DNA of 64,000 nucleotides from Cymbomonas tetramitiformis (GCA_001247695.2 LGRX02003570.1:1-64000); one strand, 5' to 3'. Counted from the first letter of the stretch, positions 50,694 to 63,500 are shown. The notes: generated by a model not told the origin, from the sequence alone. A program made the numbers and translations.

Positions 50694-51989
50694 TAATGGG
50701 TATGAGTGCAGTCTCTGGTGTCCAGAATCCTCTGCTTGCTTGAGCACAATGCTCCTCATATACCTCAATGTCCTCACGCCTCATAGGCGTTACCACCATC
50801 GGGTTGTGAACCCGAGAACATTGGGTGAACTAACAGTATCGGCTGATCGAATTAGCCTGTGTCCATTACCCTTTCTTGGGTACACATCGATGTACCCAAG
50901 GTCACCTACGCACACACGTGATGTGGGTGCTCGATACGGATCCGGTGACCATATTACTAAAATATGTTGTCCATAAGACCTCCCTTGAGGTACCCAAACA
51001 CTCACTTTAGGTATTTTGGGTGATTATCATGGTTAGGTGGAGCCTTTCGGGACGCCCATTTTCAGATTTATTGTGTTTTTCGAGAGGCCAAAATCTTGGG
51101 TACATCGCTTGGGTACATCGACTTTGCTGACCTGTATGGACCCTGCGATGGCCGATCTCGACCAAACTACCGTGTTTTATAGTTTAAGTATACATCGAAG
51201 TCGATATATTATGAATGGTAGACACCACAACTTTCAAATGTATTGCCTACTCTCATGTGAGCGCGTATGCCTACATCAGGATCGCATGTCATAAATATTG
51301 ATGCTCGCAGTGATTTTCATAGGGTTTCTTATTACACATCATTCGAGATATATCCGAGTGCACAGGGTGTGTACAGTATCGTCGTGCTTTTGCAACCTTT
51401 TTAAATAAGTTCGATCGAATTATTTGCATGTATTACGCCACGAGCAAGGTAAACCCGCGAGCAAGGCGCCCACTTCTTTGCGAGTTGTCGACTGTGACAT
51501 GGCGTGAAACCCGCGAGGTCAATATGAACTTCGGATAGACGGGCAGGGCAGGGACGAAATGGGGGGGCGCTCCCGCCAAAACTGGCCAAAGATATCGGTA
51601 GTATGCCTAGAATATAATAAAATATGTACTTCAGACGCGAAGGAGACTGCCAATTGCACTTTGAAAACAGCTTGGAAACGAAGAGGGGAAACTGTTTAAA
51701 AATCAAATGTTTTTTTTGAAAATTTGGCTTTTAGGGCGTATTGTGGTGCTTATAGCGATATATTGGCCAATCCTCGAGACCCATGTCGCATATCAGCGGG
51801 TTGACCACCGAGTCGGGGTCCATATATGTCGTTCCCAGCTCAAATGCGAATATTCTCATCCCTTAAATATGAAGAAAAGCTTGGGTACATATCGATGTAC
51901 CCAAGAGCCTTGGGTACATCGTTGTGTACCGGGGGGTAATGGACACCTGTTGATACCCGCATGTTGTTCAATTCATGCTTGAAGCGAAG
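50694..51989. other. No supported gene; repeat-like sequence
   Basis: The stretch at 50705-50850 resembles 58885-59010: CTCTGCTTGCTTGAGCACAA-like, then a shared GGGTTGTGAACCCGAGA hairpin. Short GTACACATCGATGTACCC palindromes occur near 50880, 51885 and 51915. No coding features are recognised. Confidence 0.4.
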
Positions 51990-52890
51990 ACGCGTCCTCT
52001 CAGAACAGTTTGTTCTTCAAGAACTTGTCTTGCTTCATCATCGAGATGCCGTACTCGGCCTCTCGATGACAGATGTCACTCATGGTGAGTGAATACCAGA
52101 TATTATGACTGTACATGTCATAGTCGACCGTACTGACAATACTCGACGACTGTATGTCATTATAACATATGACATGACATGACATGACATGACATGACAT
52201 GACATGGTATGACATGGTATGACATGGTATGACATGTATGACAAGTATGACATATGTCATCGGTCATGACACATATATCATCGGTCATATCCCTTACAGA
52301 TCTCCCCTCTTAGAAGAGTTGTGACCTCACAATATAGGGTGCATACCTTTGTATATGTCTTTGATGTCTTTGTTGTTGAGCTGGTACCAGTCTTCTTACA
52401 CGGATGAGGCGTCCCTCAAGGTGTTTTTAGGATATTGGGGGGAACTGAGTCCACTTTAGACCCTCACCTTAGGCATTTAGCCTTACAGTTCTTAGGATGT
52501 AGCCCCCATGAATTGCGTATCGTATTTCAGAGTGACGTTTCAAGGTATCCATGAATTGCGTATCGTATTTCAGAGTGACGTTTCAAGGTTTACAGTTCTT
52601 AGGATGTAGCCCCCATGAATTGCGTATCGTATTTCAGAGTGACGTTTCAAGGTATCTTCCGAGGTTTACGTTACGGATAGATATTGCGCTGCCGTTCGTA
52701 TCGTATTTCAGAGTGACGAATTAAAAACGAATATGTTTTTACGGCTTTATATAATGCATCCACCTCTTCCTCCCTTCAGAGAGCTTACTCCCCCGAAGTT
52801 CACAGAAATACTATGGAGAGCCCGATTTTGGGGCTTGGTTTAATGCAAATGGAGTGGGCCCTGCTTAACGAGATATTGGAGGGTCTCTGA
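51990..52890. repeat. Dispersed repeat, copy 1 (LTR-like)
   Basis: Closely matches 59080-60010 in the same orientation, from GAGATCTCGATGACAG-type sequence through GACAGATCTCCCCTCTTA, GGGGGGAACTGAGTCCACTT and CAGTTCTTAGGATGTAGCCC to CGAGATATYGGAGGGTCT. In this copy the TGAATTGCGTATCGTATTTC block is repeated three times (52512-52645). It contains an (ATGAC)n microsatellite at about 52166-52255. The two copies could be LTRs of one element, but the sequence between them (52.9-59.0 kb) is mixed. Confidence 0.7.
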
Positions 52891-53302
52891 AGGGTTTCAT
52901 GTTAATGATATAGAAATCTTCTGTATCCTTATACTTACCCAGTGTGAATGTAGCATTGGGAAGATAGGATGTACAGGGTAATTGGCTTCCTCCAGCCAAT
53001 CCCACTGAGAATGACGATGAGTCTGTTGGTGATATACCAAGCTGAGAAGCGAACTGTCTGTCGATAAATGACGATGTAGCTCCTGGATCTACTAAAATGT
53101 GAGTACTCTGTCCATATACGTTCCCTTTGTACAACAGCAGCTTCTTCTGTGATTTCAGCTGTGCTGTTTGTGATTGCATCTGTGCGATGTGTTCTGGGGG
53201 AGTATCCATCTGCTGGAATTGTAGTGTCAGGTATGCTATGTGATATATTGATGCAACATCTGGTATGTGTGTAAGATGTGCATATCTGTGACATTGTGAC
53301 AT
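52865..53302 (-). pseudogene. Retropepsin-like fragment
   Basis: A 145-residue frame on the minus strand with an aspartic protease active-site motif HILVDPGATSSFIDRQFASQ, followed by YIINMKPFRDPPISR. It matches the pattern of protease domains in Ty3-type elements (D-x-G-A-T-S-x-F-I). There is no RT nearby, so it is a fragment. It begins where dispersed-repeat copy 1 ends, consistent with an element that has this repeat as its LTR. Confidence 0.6.
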
Positions 53303-53673
53303 AGTTGTATTGCTTGATCAACCCCCGGTTCCATAGGGTACAAACCTATGGTCGGTTAGGCGCGGACAGACAGTCACCAAGTCGATCGACAGAACTATAT
53401 GGCGATTTCAAGATAAGTCCTTACTTTTTAATCTTGCAATACTTCCATGCTACACTGTTAATATATGCCTATGTATGCCAACTGTTATCGTGATCAAGTT
53501 GGATGTATATATGTATGCATATATGTCAAACATTTATGACCAAACTGATAATTATAACAGTGTGAATGGTGCATATGTCGCAGTATAACATGGTGGAATT
53601 GTGCTGCATGGTGTATACTGCATGCTGTATGCTGCATATATGGTGTCGATGCTGCATGGTACAATGCACATAT

Positions 53674-54169
53674 NNNNNNNNNNNNNNNNNNNNNNNNNNN
53701 NNNNNNNNNNNNNNNNNNNNNNNNNNNNNNNNNNNNNNNNNNNNNNNNNNNNNNNNNNNNNNNNNNNNNNNNNNNNNNNNNNNNNNNNNNNNNNNNNNNN
53801 NNNNNNNNNNNNNNNNNNNNNNNNNNNNNNNNNNNNNNNNNNNNNNNNNNNNNNNNNNNNNNNNNNNNNNNNNNNNNNNNNNNNNNNNNNNNNNNNNNNN
53901 NNNNNNNNNNNNNNNNNNNNNNNNNNNNNNNNNNNNNNNNNNNNNNNNNNNNNNNNNNNNNNNNNNNNNNNNNNNNNNNNNNNNNNNNNNNNNNNNNNNN
54001 NNNNNNNNNNNNNNNNNNNNNNNNNNNNNNNNNNNNNNNNNNNNNNNNNNNNNNNNNNNNNNNNNNNNNNNNNNNNNNNNNNNNNNNNNNNNNNNNNNNN
54101 NNNNNNNNNNNNNNNNNNNNNNNNNNNNNNNNNNNNNNNNNNNNNNNNNNNNNNNNNNNNNNNNNNNNN
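53674..54169. other. Assembly gap (496 N)
   Basis: Run of N. It is flanked on the left by low-complexity TGCTGCATGGTGTATACTGC-type sequence and on the right directly by the 27-bp minisatellite, so the true length is unknown. Confidence 1.
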
Positions 54170-54672
54170 CATACGCCTCGGGGCATACCCATGGGGCATA
54201 CGCCTCGGAGCATACCCATGGGGCATACGCCTCGGGGCATACCCATGGGGCATACGCCTCGGGGCATACCCATGGGGCATACGCCTCGGGGCATACCCAT
54301 GGGGCATACGCCTCGGGGCATACCCATGGGGCATACGCCTCGGGGCATACCCATGGGGCATACGCCTCGGGGCATACCCATGGGGCATACGCCTCGGGGC
54401 ATACCCATGGGGCATACGCCTCGGGGCATACCCATGGGGCATACGCCTCGGGGCATACCCATGGGGCATACGCGTCGGGGCATACCCATGGGGCATACGC
54501 CTCGGGGCATACCCATGGGGCATACGCCTCGGGGCATACCCATGGGGCATACGCCTCGGGGCATACCCATGGGGCATACGCCTCGGGGCATACCCATGGG
54601 GCATACGCCTCGGGGCATACCCATGGGGCATACGCCTCGGGGCATACCCATGGGGCATACGCCTTGGGGCAT
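54170..54672. repeat. 27-bp minisatellite, about 18 copies
   Basis: The unit consists of CATACGCCTCGGGG followed by CATACCCATGGGG and is almost invariant. The unit is itself a diverged duplication of a GGGGCATAC half. Because 27 is nine codons, it reads open in several frames on both strands (for example GIPMGHTPR and APRRMPHGY). These frames are not evidence of a gene. The array starts at the edge of the assembly gap, so its full length is not known. Confidence 0.95.
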
Positions 54673-54749
54673 AGCCCTGAGCTGTCCGTGCCTCCCGGTA
54701 CAACTCCTCCCCCCTCAAGAGCGGCCTATCTCCCGATGCCGCTCCCGGT

Positions 54750-55670
54750 GTCGTCAGGTATCAAACTCCCCGAACTGAAGATGGTGGAAGAGATGACGCA
54801 ACAGCGGAGCCGGTACTGGGTACACGGCGTGAGCATCTCGCGCTCCTGGTTGCTGTGAAGACGATGGCCCAAGCTGAGCAGTTTCAGGGTGCCCTCCGGT
54901 GGCCCATTTACATGCGCAAGGTGTCCGCGAGGTGCACTCCAGCAATGGCGTTGGTGGAGGTGAGCTAGTCCAGATACACGTTGGTTTACGATATCGCTCC
55001 CCATACTTACAGTAGGTGCAAAAAGAGGCTGTGGCAGTTCACGAACCACTGACCGCAACCGCAGCGCATTCGGGTATCTTCCTTCAGGATTTTCAAGAAA
55101 CCAGTGCTTGGGCTTCAAGTACTCAATAGCATCCAGGGTGCATTTCACACTCTTGTCTGCTCCTTCCAGATCAGGAGGTCCTCCCGTAGTGCGCGCCTGA
55201 CTGTACTGGGTACATGGAGGGCTGGCCCAGATGACATCAAAGAATCCCGGTGGGTACTGAGTGGGGTCCCAGTCCTCCATTGATGCGAGATGGTCGGGTT
55301 GCCATCGTGGGTCGTTGTCGAGCGTAACCACCGAGGCAGACGGAAAGCACTTTGCAAACTCTCTTTCCACCGATCCGGTTCCGCTGAACAACACCAAGAT
55401 TCTCACTGGCCGGGTCTTTCGCTCTTCAAGGTCGGTGATCACCACTAGCTCTCCGTTCTCCAAGATTTCCACCCGCTCCCACGGCAGACAGAAGTCTTCC
55501 GGTGGAGAATCCACTTCTGGGACGTCACATTGATGTTCCATTAGCTGGGATAAAGTGACACCAAGGTGAACGGGCTGTCGCTGTTGACGTTGACGTCGGC
55601 CATGCTCAACGGACTTCAGCATGTCCGCCTGCATGCCCAACCGCCGTGCCTCGAACTCCTTGACAGCCAA
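54750..55670 (-). pseudogene. C5-cytosine methyltransferase-like gene, frameshifted
   Basis: On the minus strand, numbering from 55670: motif I is ILVLFSGTGSVEREF (about 91-105), VVTLDND is the following acidic strand, and motif IV is IWASPPCTQYS (catalytic Cys 153). Motif VI is FLENPEG (191-197). Near 55020 a one-base shift in a T-run breaks the frame. The other frame continues with YCKYGERYRKPTCIWTS, matching the usual YG-x-x-YRK-x-T-x-I-W continuation of this enzyme type, and ends at 54753 or so. The N-terminal 60 residues may be the end of a preceding retroelement protein, with no clear start. It differs from the C5 domain in the 21.5-kb retrotransposon, so it is an independent acquisition. 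Activity is unlikely in this copy. Confidence 0.75.
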
Positions 55671-56574
55671 AGGCCCTCTGTGCTTATTGCCCGAACATAC
55701 CTACACGTGTATATTGCCGTGGGCAACCAGATACACATACATATCTCTATCAGTTTTATTGCTTGTGCTAAGGGCATACACCTGTCACACACAAAGGGCA
55801 TACTGCATAAAAGAGTAGGGAAGGGGGAATCACTTACAATTTTTAGTGAGTGGTCCGGAGTGTGGGTTGTGAGGTTATGAGAGTGAATACAATTACCTTA
55901 ATGCACGTTCGTTCTTCATATTCCCGCTCCTTTGAAGTTTCCGCCTTACCATGCCCAACACCCCATGCAGTGTGAGAATAGCTTGGTTCCAAAACCTCGA
56001 AGAACATAGTGAAAAAAAAACATGCTTATCTTGATCTTATGCAAGACCAGAAAGTGCGCAGTACCATACCATACTTTTATAGTAATCACACATATCCTAA
56101 AAGATCTAAAACACGGGAGCACATATGTGGAAAATTATTTTTGCATCAAAATATTACACCTCTTTGTGGCGCAACGGGAGACAAGTGGTCACAGACACAA
56201 GAGTGTCAGACCTACTCAAACCCAAGATGCCATACATTATAACAAGGCCAATACCTTGTTGCTCGCGGATCAAGGGCGCTCCAAACAAACCCACAGACCA
56301 AGGGTGCAGGCGCCTTCTTCTACAAGAGTAGAAAGCGTGACCACAATGGTTCCTTCAATGGCGCAGTCACCAATGTGTGGCCAAGGGAGTTCGTTTTTGC
56401 AACGCCACAAAGGAGGTGTAATATTTTGATACCTATGCTAAATAAAATAATTCTCACAGGGTGATCACACATAATAGTGATGTTGTCCGAGGGAAGCTTG
56501 AGCATGGCCCCGCCGAGGGAAGCTCGAGCATGGCCCTGTATCGTGTTGCGTGATAATGGTTGTGCTGTGTTAGG
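55671..56574. other. No firmly supported gene; possible upstream exon
   Basis: Mostly AT-rich. Near 56318-56420 one plus-strand frame reads GAFFYKSRKRDHNGSFNGAV then TNVWPREFVFATPQRR, which could be an exon of the small gene at 56575-56883. A competing frame is also open, so I do not call it. Confidence 0.25.
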
Positions 56575-56883
56575 GAGTTTGAGGAGAAGCTGAAGGGTGG
56601 CAACAAACATTCACAACTTCTTAAAGTGCAGGTGTGTGTCGCTGATGATTTGTTCCGCCCGTTGATGTGGGGCAGTCAGTATTGCATGCTTTTCTAATTT
56701 CGCTCTCCTTAGCCATACGAAAAGTTGCCTTACATGGGGGGTGCTTTCTGGCTGCCACAGGAGTTTGAGAACCGTGCTGCTGTTGCTGAATCCAAAGTTG
56801 AGGAGCTCAGTAAGGTGGTGGAAGCCCAGGGCCTCGAGTTGCAGGCAATTAAGATGCGAATTGAAGAGACAAGCAAGGCTTAA
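56575..56883 (+). CDS. Small two-exon gene fragment with a coiled-coil C-terminus
   Basis: Exon 56575-56631 (acceptor GTGTTAG, donor GTGCAG|GTGTGT) reads EFEEKLKGGNKHSQLLKVQ. Exon 56714-56883 (acceptor TCTCCTTAG) continues in phase 0 with PYEKLPYMGGAFWLPQEFEN, then a heptad-patterned helix (VEELSKVVEAQGLELQAIKM) and a TAA. Both exons are too short to stand out alone, but the joined frame and good splice sites support a real gene end. Upstream exons are not identified. The family is not recognised. It may be a host gene or part of a transposon gene. Confidence 0.42.
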
Positions 56884-59079
56884 AGTGTGTTTTGGCGGTA
56901 TCTAGCAACAAGCTCGTGGAAACAAAAGACCGTGAGCTTCAAGACAGAAACGGGAGTCATAGCAACATGCGACTCAACTCTTGTGGGATCATCTGCCACG
57001 CTCGCACCTCGCAGCAGGAAAAACATACAAACATGCAGAGAAGTAACAGCATATACGGCTTCTCATCATGCAGTCAACGTATCACAGACTGTGCAGGTCG
57101 AATAGCCCTAGTAGTTGCTTGCAGCAAATATGTCAAGATGTTGCTCAGGCATACGTATATCTATTACAAGAAGACTTGGTATTATCACACAGGGAGGGAA
57201 TCCTTAACCCCTAAACTGCGGAGGGAATTTTTTACCAAAAACGACTGGTTTGTAAATTCACTTTTATCATCGTGCATCTCGACGTGTCACGTGTGCACAA
57301 TAGCATTTACCATTCGATACCCATGCACAAACATTTTGGGCCATCACACACACGTAATTTCGGAATATACATCGATATATCGAGAATATACAAGCAAAAA
57401 TATCGGGTTTTTGGAGATCACGTTTCCGGGAAATGCTCTCTCACGACCAAAACTTCGAGTGTTGGATTTGCCCACGTCCATCAAACTACGAGGTTAATGC
57501 ATGGTTTCAGATATACAACGAGTTTGGGGGGTAAATGTCACTTATATATCGAAGTACGTAGCAATATAGGTGAAAGAAACACCAAAAAACAAGAAAAAAC
57601 ATTAGATTTTCAATGTTTTCCATACTTAAGGCCAGATTTGGTGTTTTTTGGGGAAACGCTGTGTAGAAAGTCGGTGTATGCTCCACGTGAGATGCGTTGC
57701 GGTTTGATATGGCAATATACAATAAAACATTTCACACACGTGGCCAATAAAGCATGTAGCACGATTTTACGCGTTTTAAAAGCGATTTATTCGATTTCAC
57801 ATCACACGAGAATGGCAAACTTTGAGGTTTCGCGGACGTGAGAAATGCTCCTAAGTGAGATATATATCATTGATATATGGGTAAAGTAAGTCGATACATT
57901 TTAGGAATACATGTTCAGGTAGACGTATATAACTTAGGTGAGTGATTCCGACCACTGTCCTTGACACAAGTGGCCGAGGAATGAATTTGAAAGTAAGTCC
58001 GTTGATGAGCTAGCTCATCACATAGCAGTTTAGGGGTTAAAGGTAGTTGAAAGGAAATAATCAGAAGGGAATTCGGTGAAATTGGAGTCATTTGATCGAG
58101 AGAAATTGGAGAACTTGTGTATATTGATGTGGAGAGCACAAGATACTGGGGGATCCCTTAAAAGTGTCTTGTTGCCGTATCAGGACTTGCATTCTGTTTT
58201 CCCTGTAAGAACGCTTGAGATTGCTCTCTTGAGATTCCTGTACCCGGCGGTACCACCAGGCAGCAATTAGCAAAACAGTCGCAATGACTGCAAAAGACAT
58301 GCTACTGAAAGCATGGACACATACCTTAGATTCCCAGTGTTTCCACACCACCAGAGCCCAAAAGCAATTGGGGTGGTAACTGGGATCGGCGCGTCGGATA
58401 TTTATATCCCGCCTCCTCGCCAAGAGCCATGGGGCGGTTGTTATGCAATTTTGAGTTGCGACACTGGAACCTAGACTGGGCCTTTTTAGAAGCTAAAAAG
58501 GCCCAGTTTTTCACAATCCAGTAAAAACATGCAAACAGGCACACACACCTGTAAAATTCTATCGAAGAATTCAATTCGAAAGCGCATTTTTCGAACTAGC
58601 TAGCCTAAAGGCAGAGAACGCACACAAAACAAGTACTTAAAAATCACTTAAACATCACGTAACGTGGGAGCTCCTAGCCCCACATCAAATGTCGAGCGTC
58701 CCTATACCAACTCACCTGCCCTTCAGGATATCACTATGCTTCAAGGTGCACCGGTAGATCCAGCTTTCCGATCTTACTAAAAGTGATACGGCGGGATAAA
58801 CAGGCGCCGTGAATATATTATCAATATACAAATAAACACTGCAAAGTTGGACAGCAATGCGAGTGTACGTAATAGCGGGTTGTGAGTGCAGTCTCTGTAA
58901 GAAGATCTGCTGAAGCACAACGCTTCCTCACTTTTGTACCATACGTCTCCCATCATCTTAGATGGTACCGCCATTGGGTTGTGAACCCGAGACGTAGGTT
59001 GAACGACCAGCATGGTAATAACGACTAGTTCGTTCATGCTGCGCATGCGAGTTCCGCGCATGCTGAAAGCCAAGATGGT
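56884..59079. other. No supported gene
   Basis: AT-rich sequence with open frames of 70-200 codons but no recognisable protein features. A tRNA-like GGGTTGTGAACCCGAGA hairpin near 58976 is shared with 50804. Confidence 0.35.
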
Positions 59080-60010
59080 TCTTGTTTGTATTCAAGATGT
59101 ATCTTTGCTTTGCCATCTTCGAGTTCGACATACGAACTCTCGATGACAGGGATGCCAGATGATGTGACATTATCATCTGGCGACATGTACAGTCATCGTC
59201 GACCGTACTGACGACTGTCATAATAATATATGACGCGACTCGACATGTACAGTCATGGTCGACCGTACTGACGACTGTCATAATAATATATGACTTGACT
59301 CGACATGTACAGTCATGGTCGACCATACTGTCGACTGTCATAATAATATATGACGCGACCGACTGTCATAATAATATATGACGCGACCGACTGTCATAAT
59401 AATATATGACATGACCGACATGACATGACATGACATGGTATGCCATGTCTGACAGGTATGACACGTATGACATGTATGATACATATGGCATCGGTCATGA
59501 CCCTGACAGATCTCCCCTCTTAAAAGAGTTGTGACCTCACAACGGGCATACCTTTGTATATGTCTATGATGTCTTTGTTGTTGTCGCTTCTTGCTGGTAC
59601 CCGTCTTCTTACACCGATTTGAGGCGTTTCTCATGGTGTTTTTAGGTTATTGGGGGGAACTGAGTCCACTTTAGTCCCTCACCTTAGGCATTTAGCCCTA
59701 CAGTTCTTAGGATGTAGCCCCCATGAATTGCGTATCGTATTTCAGAGTGACGTTTCAAGGTATCTTCCGAGGTTTACGTTACGGATAGATATTTGCGCTT
59801 GCCGTCGACACTCGATGATCGACGATTTAACGAACGATTCTCGGCTATAATGCATCCACCTCTTCCTCCCTTCAGAGAGCTTACTCCCCCGAAGTTCACA
59901 GGAATACTATGGAGAGCCCCTTCCGAATATTTCGAAATGGCTTCTTTTTAATGCAGCGGAGGAGGCCCTGCTTACGAGATATCGGAGGGTCTTTATAAGT
60001 CCACTTTAAA
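59080..60010. repeat. Dispersed repeat, copy 2, with a 60-bp tandem array
   Basis: Counterpart of 51990-52890. It contains a tandem array with an exact 60-bp period (59181-59360), built from CGACATGTACAGTCATGGTC, GACCGTACTGACGACTGTCA and TAATAATATATGAC. This is followed by shorter GACTGTCATAATAATATATG units to about 59410 and an (ACATG)n tract. The right part matches copy 1 closely, including CTCCCCTCTTA and GATGTAGCCCCCATGAATTG. Confidence 0.78.
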
Positions 60011-60369
60011 TCCTCACCCGCCTGCCAAACTCCTTTTTTTCGGTCCGGTACGCGCGCTTTGACGAACATCTATCGCGATGAGTGAGAATGGATTCGCCAC
60101 GTACTAATGTGAAATTTGTTTAGTTATGTTTGTCAAGCACAACTCAGGATCACAACTCCGTCTACCTCAATCTCCGGTAGCTGCGAATGATTGGCCAAAA
60201 GTCCGATGACAAACCACGGCTGGCAAAGGTAGCATTAGCAGTTTTTCACAGATATTGGTACCCGCATATGCGTATCTGTGTAAGGGTATGATTTATACAA
60301 GGCTCACTACACCTTAGCAAGGAAGGATCAATTCCTGCTCCTGCTGTCATATCAATTTGATGCAGGGTA

Positions 60370-60500
60370 AAAAATGTTAGGGATATAACCCTGCAGTTCT
60401 CGGGTTGTAGCCCATTGCACCGAAGGTGCATTGCAGTCTTTGGGATGCAGCCCTGCAGTTCTTGGGATGCAGCCCTGCAGTTTTTGGGATGCAGCCCTGA
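60370..60500. repeat. CAGTTCTTGGGATGCAGCCC motif cluster
   Basis: Four tandem-like copies of CAGTTYTTGGGATGCAGCCC occur here, the first interrupted by a CATTGCACCGAAGGTGCATTG hairpin. The same combination, hairpin included, occurs at 63790-63850. Single copies occur near 52490, 52585, 59700 and 61885, two of them as CAGTTCTTAGGATGTAGCCC in the dispersed repeat. Confidence 0.75.
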
Positions 60501-63500
60501 TATATATATGTGACCGATGGACGAAAACCTCTTGGGTACATGTTTCCACGGCCTGATTATTATTTGGTCGGCAATTATTGGCAAAAGTCATCGGCTATCA
60601 GCTTTTGACTTAGAAGCCACAATGTTATAGAAGCTGCGACCTACTGTAACCATATGCAGCAGTTATGCCTTCAGCATACGTAGATAATATGATTATGTGG
60701 AACTTATAATCCGACTTAAGTTGCATCATGATAAATTTATCCAGGTGTTAACAAGTGTTCAGGATTTGATAAGGGGTTGACGCCCCACAAGCCAAAGGTC
60801 ACTGTCTCATAAGGCTCGCCTCAAGTGTGCGGCTTTGAGGATTACCGTCCTGGCGAGGCACAGTCATGATGCTTCCTAGTCCATAATGGAACTGGAAATG
60901 AGAATGCTCAAGATATCCGAAGACAGGAAGGCTTTTGGTTGGCCAGTGTTACTGTCAAGATGCTTAACCTTGATGGAATGGCATTCGGATACAAACATAC
61001 TGTGCAACCATGCATGTGACTTATACATTGGTGTATGATATTGATGAATTGTCTCTTGTCATGAACCTGGAAGGAATGACGGGCAAATAGCTAGAGTGGC
61101 GGATTTACTCACTCGGCTTTGCTGTTATGGAATTCGATGCCTGATGGCACAACTGGCAATCCTTTGCTCAGATGCTTTCCTTAAGACATTGGCAACAACT
61201 TGTGTGCCAGCTTCTCTAGATTTGGAGAGAAACCATGGATCAACAATTCATGAATCAAAACACATGTATCAAGGTTGATTCAACGAATCCTTCAACTCTT
61301 GAATTTCGACAATCAGCATCTCAGGCTGTTGACGTCAAAGTGATGGTCGTAAGCTTACAATATAGCTTATTCACATTTGAAAAACCATCGTTCTCCCATG
61401 TCAGTGCCCTTCATATAATATGATAGAGCCAGAGAAATATGCATCTATGATTTCCTCATAATGAACTTCATGTGTTAGTAAGTCAAATAAGACTTCATTT
61501 GATGTTTCAATCGGCATGATGTACCGTGTCATCAACTTCATGGCTGCTATACACAGATGTTGGAACTTTTGATAAGATTTTTAATCTTCCAAGCAAAATC
61601 ACAATGATGTAAATCAATTTGTGGCAGCTGTATGAAAAATGAATGAATCTATACTCTTCCTCCCCCTCGAAAAAAGAGATGTATCAAACCAATCAGATGG
61701 TGATGGAGGATGTTATTCAATCATTATGTTATGTGAAAAATGGTTTGATAGAGAATCAGACTAAGATTACTCATCGAATGCTTTAGAGGTAACAATGTCA
61801 ATCTGAACATTGATTCTCTGTACGTCATATTGGCAATATGCCTGACGATTTTGAATGTGGCAAATGCCAGATGATGTCAAATGCAGTTGTTGGGTTGCAG
61901 CCCACATACATTTGTCAATTCAGGGTCACTATAGTGTACCCAACTTAGACAATGGTTCTGGAAAATGATTGTCATGATGAACAAAGAAATCAGTGATGGT
62001 ACCGAAGTTAACTTTGGTATCGAAGCTAATGGAGAGTCAATCAAGAAGTGTCCGTAATGACAACAACTTACTACGAGTTGTATTTTCGTAGTTGATGGAT
62101 GGCTGAAATGTCATTCATTATGAATAGAACAAGACATTGCCTAGTGATATGTATATATTCTTCAGCACATGATCAAGGGTCGGAATTGATTGTTGGGACA
62201 ATTATGATTAATCGATTAAACACTATTATCACAATTACAATCGATTGCCATTTTCAATAATTACAAACACAATAGGTTATGGACCTTGGAACAATCACAA
62301 TCGAATCGATTTCTGATGGGTCGCAATCAGGAATCGAATCGATTGCAGAACAAAATGAAACACCAATCGAATAGGTTACAATGTTTCATAACACCAAATA
62401 CAATGGGTTTTCACGATTGGCAAATAACACGATTATGAAACCGATCGTCGTTTGTACCACATCCATAACACGATTTCAGATCTTGATTTTGCCGCATCCA
62501 TGACTAGAAACCGGAAATGCATCGCTGGACCAAAGGCATCAAACGGTGAGCCTGTCCGGTATCGATCCGGTGACCTTCTGTCCGCAAGACTATCGCTATA
62601 CCATTGAGCTTCTGATGATCAGATTGGTCAACTTTACAACATAACCACTTCCCCTCGCTGAAGGAGATGACTCCCATCATAGGGCGGTATATTAGCTATT
62701 TTCATATGACACTGAAAAACATGAATAACTCTTGGAGAATTTTGGGATAAACATCCTGGATTGGCTGTGCTTGATTGCTCTACTGTATGCCCAAGAATGA
62801 CCGAAGAGATTGCTTGCCATTTTTCAGCCATATAGTGTGGAGGCTGCTTAACAACGGTTGGGTCATAAGCTAAATAGCTATGCAGCTATGTCGGAGGCTG
62901 AATAGCCATAATAGCACAGACTCTGTCTTTCATGATGAATAGACCTCTGAGGAATGGTGTCTGAAAAACCAATTGACAACAACTCAACCTTTTGGTATGG
63001 TTCAGAGCTGATGATCCTTGTTGCACTACAATTGTTTAATGTGCACTAATGAAATGCCTTGTGATATATAATCTCACAGAATAGGCATTGCTCAATGGCG
63101 AAATGATCAGATATGTAATGATCAATGAAGACAAGATGGTTGGTATGGCTCATTCAGTAGGCATAATTACCTCAAAGAGATGCCAATACACGGATACATA
63201 TCAAGACATAAGGACAATAGGCGTATTGTATAGCCTTCAAGGCAGCTAGCATTCATGCTGCATTGGTCAGCTCAGTGGCTTTGACCTTTCTAGGTGTTGT
63301 ACTCAGGCCGTGGCCTGCATATTGCATTGAGTAATCTTGACACCTTTAATGATCCAATCAATGATATGTATGAAATATCAAGAATGGTTGCCCTTTTCAA
63401 TGATCATCGGTGGCAGAGGCTATAGTGCTTGCACCGTGTCAATATACAATTCTAGTCTGGATACATGCTAGACCAGATGTATACAATGTCTAGGTCTTCA

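Noticed and set aside
53494..54858. Long open frames of GIPMGHTPR or APRRMPHGY repeats
   Set aside because: They come from the 27-bp minisatellite and run through the N gap; several frames are open at once.
62540..62615. tRNA gene on the minus strand
   Set aside because: GCTCAATGGTATAGC and a T-arm-like CCGG pair are present, but the acceptor and anticodon stems do not pair and U33 is not placed correctly.
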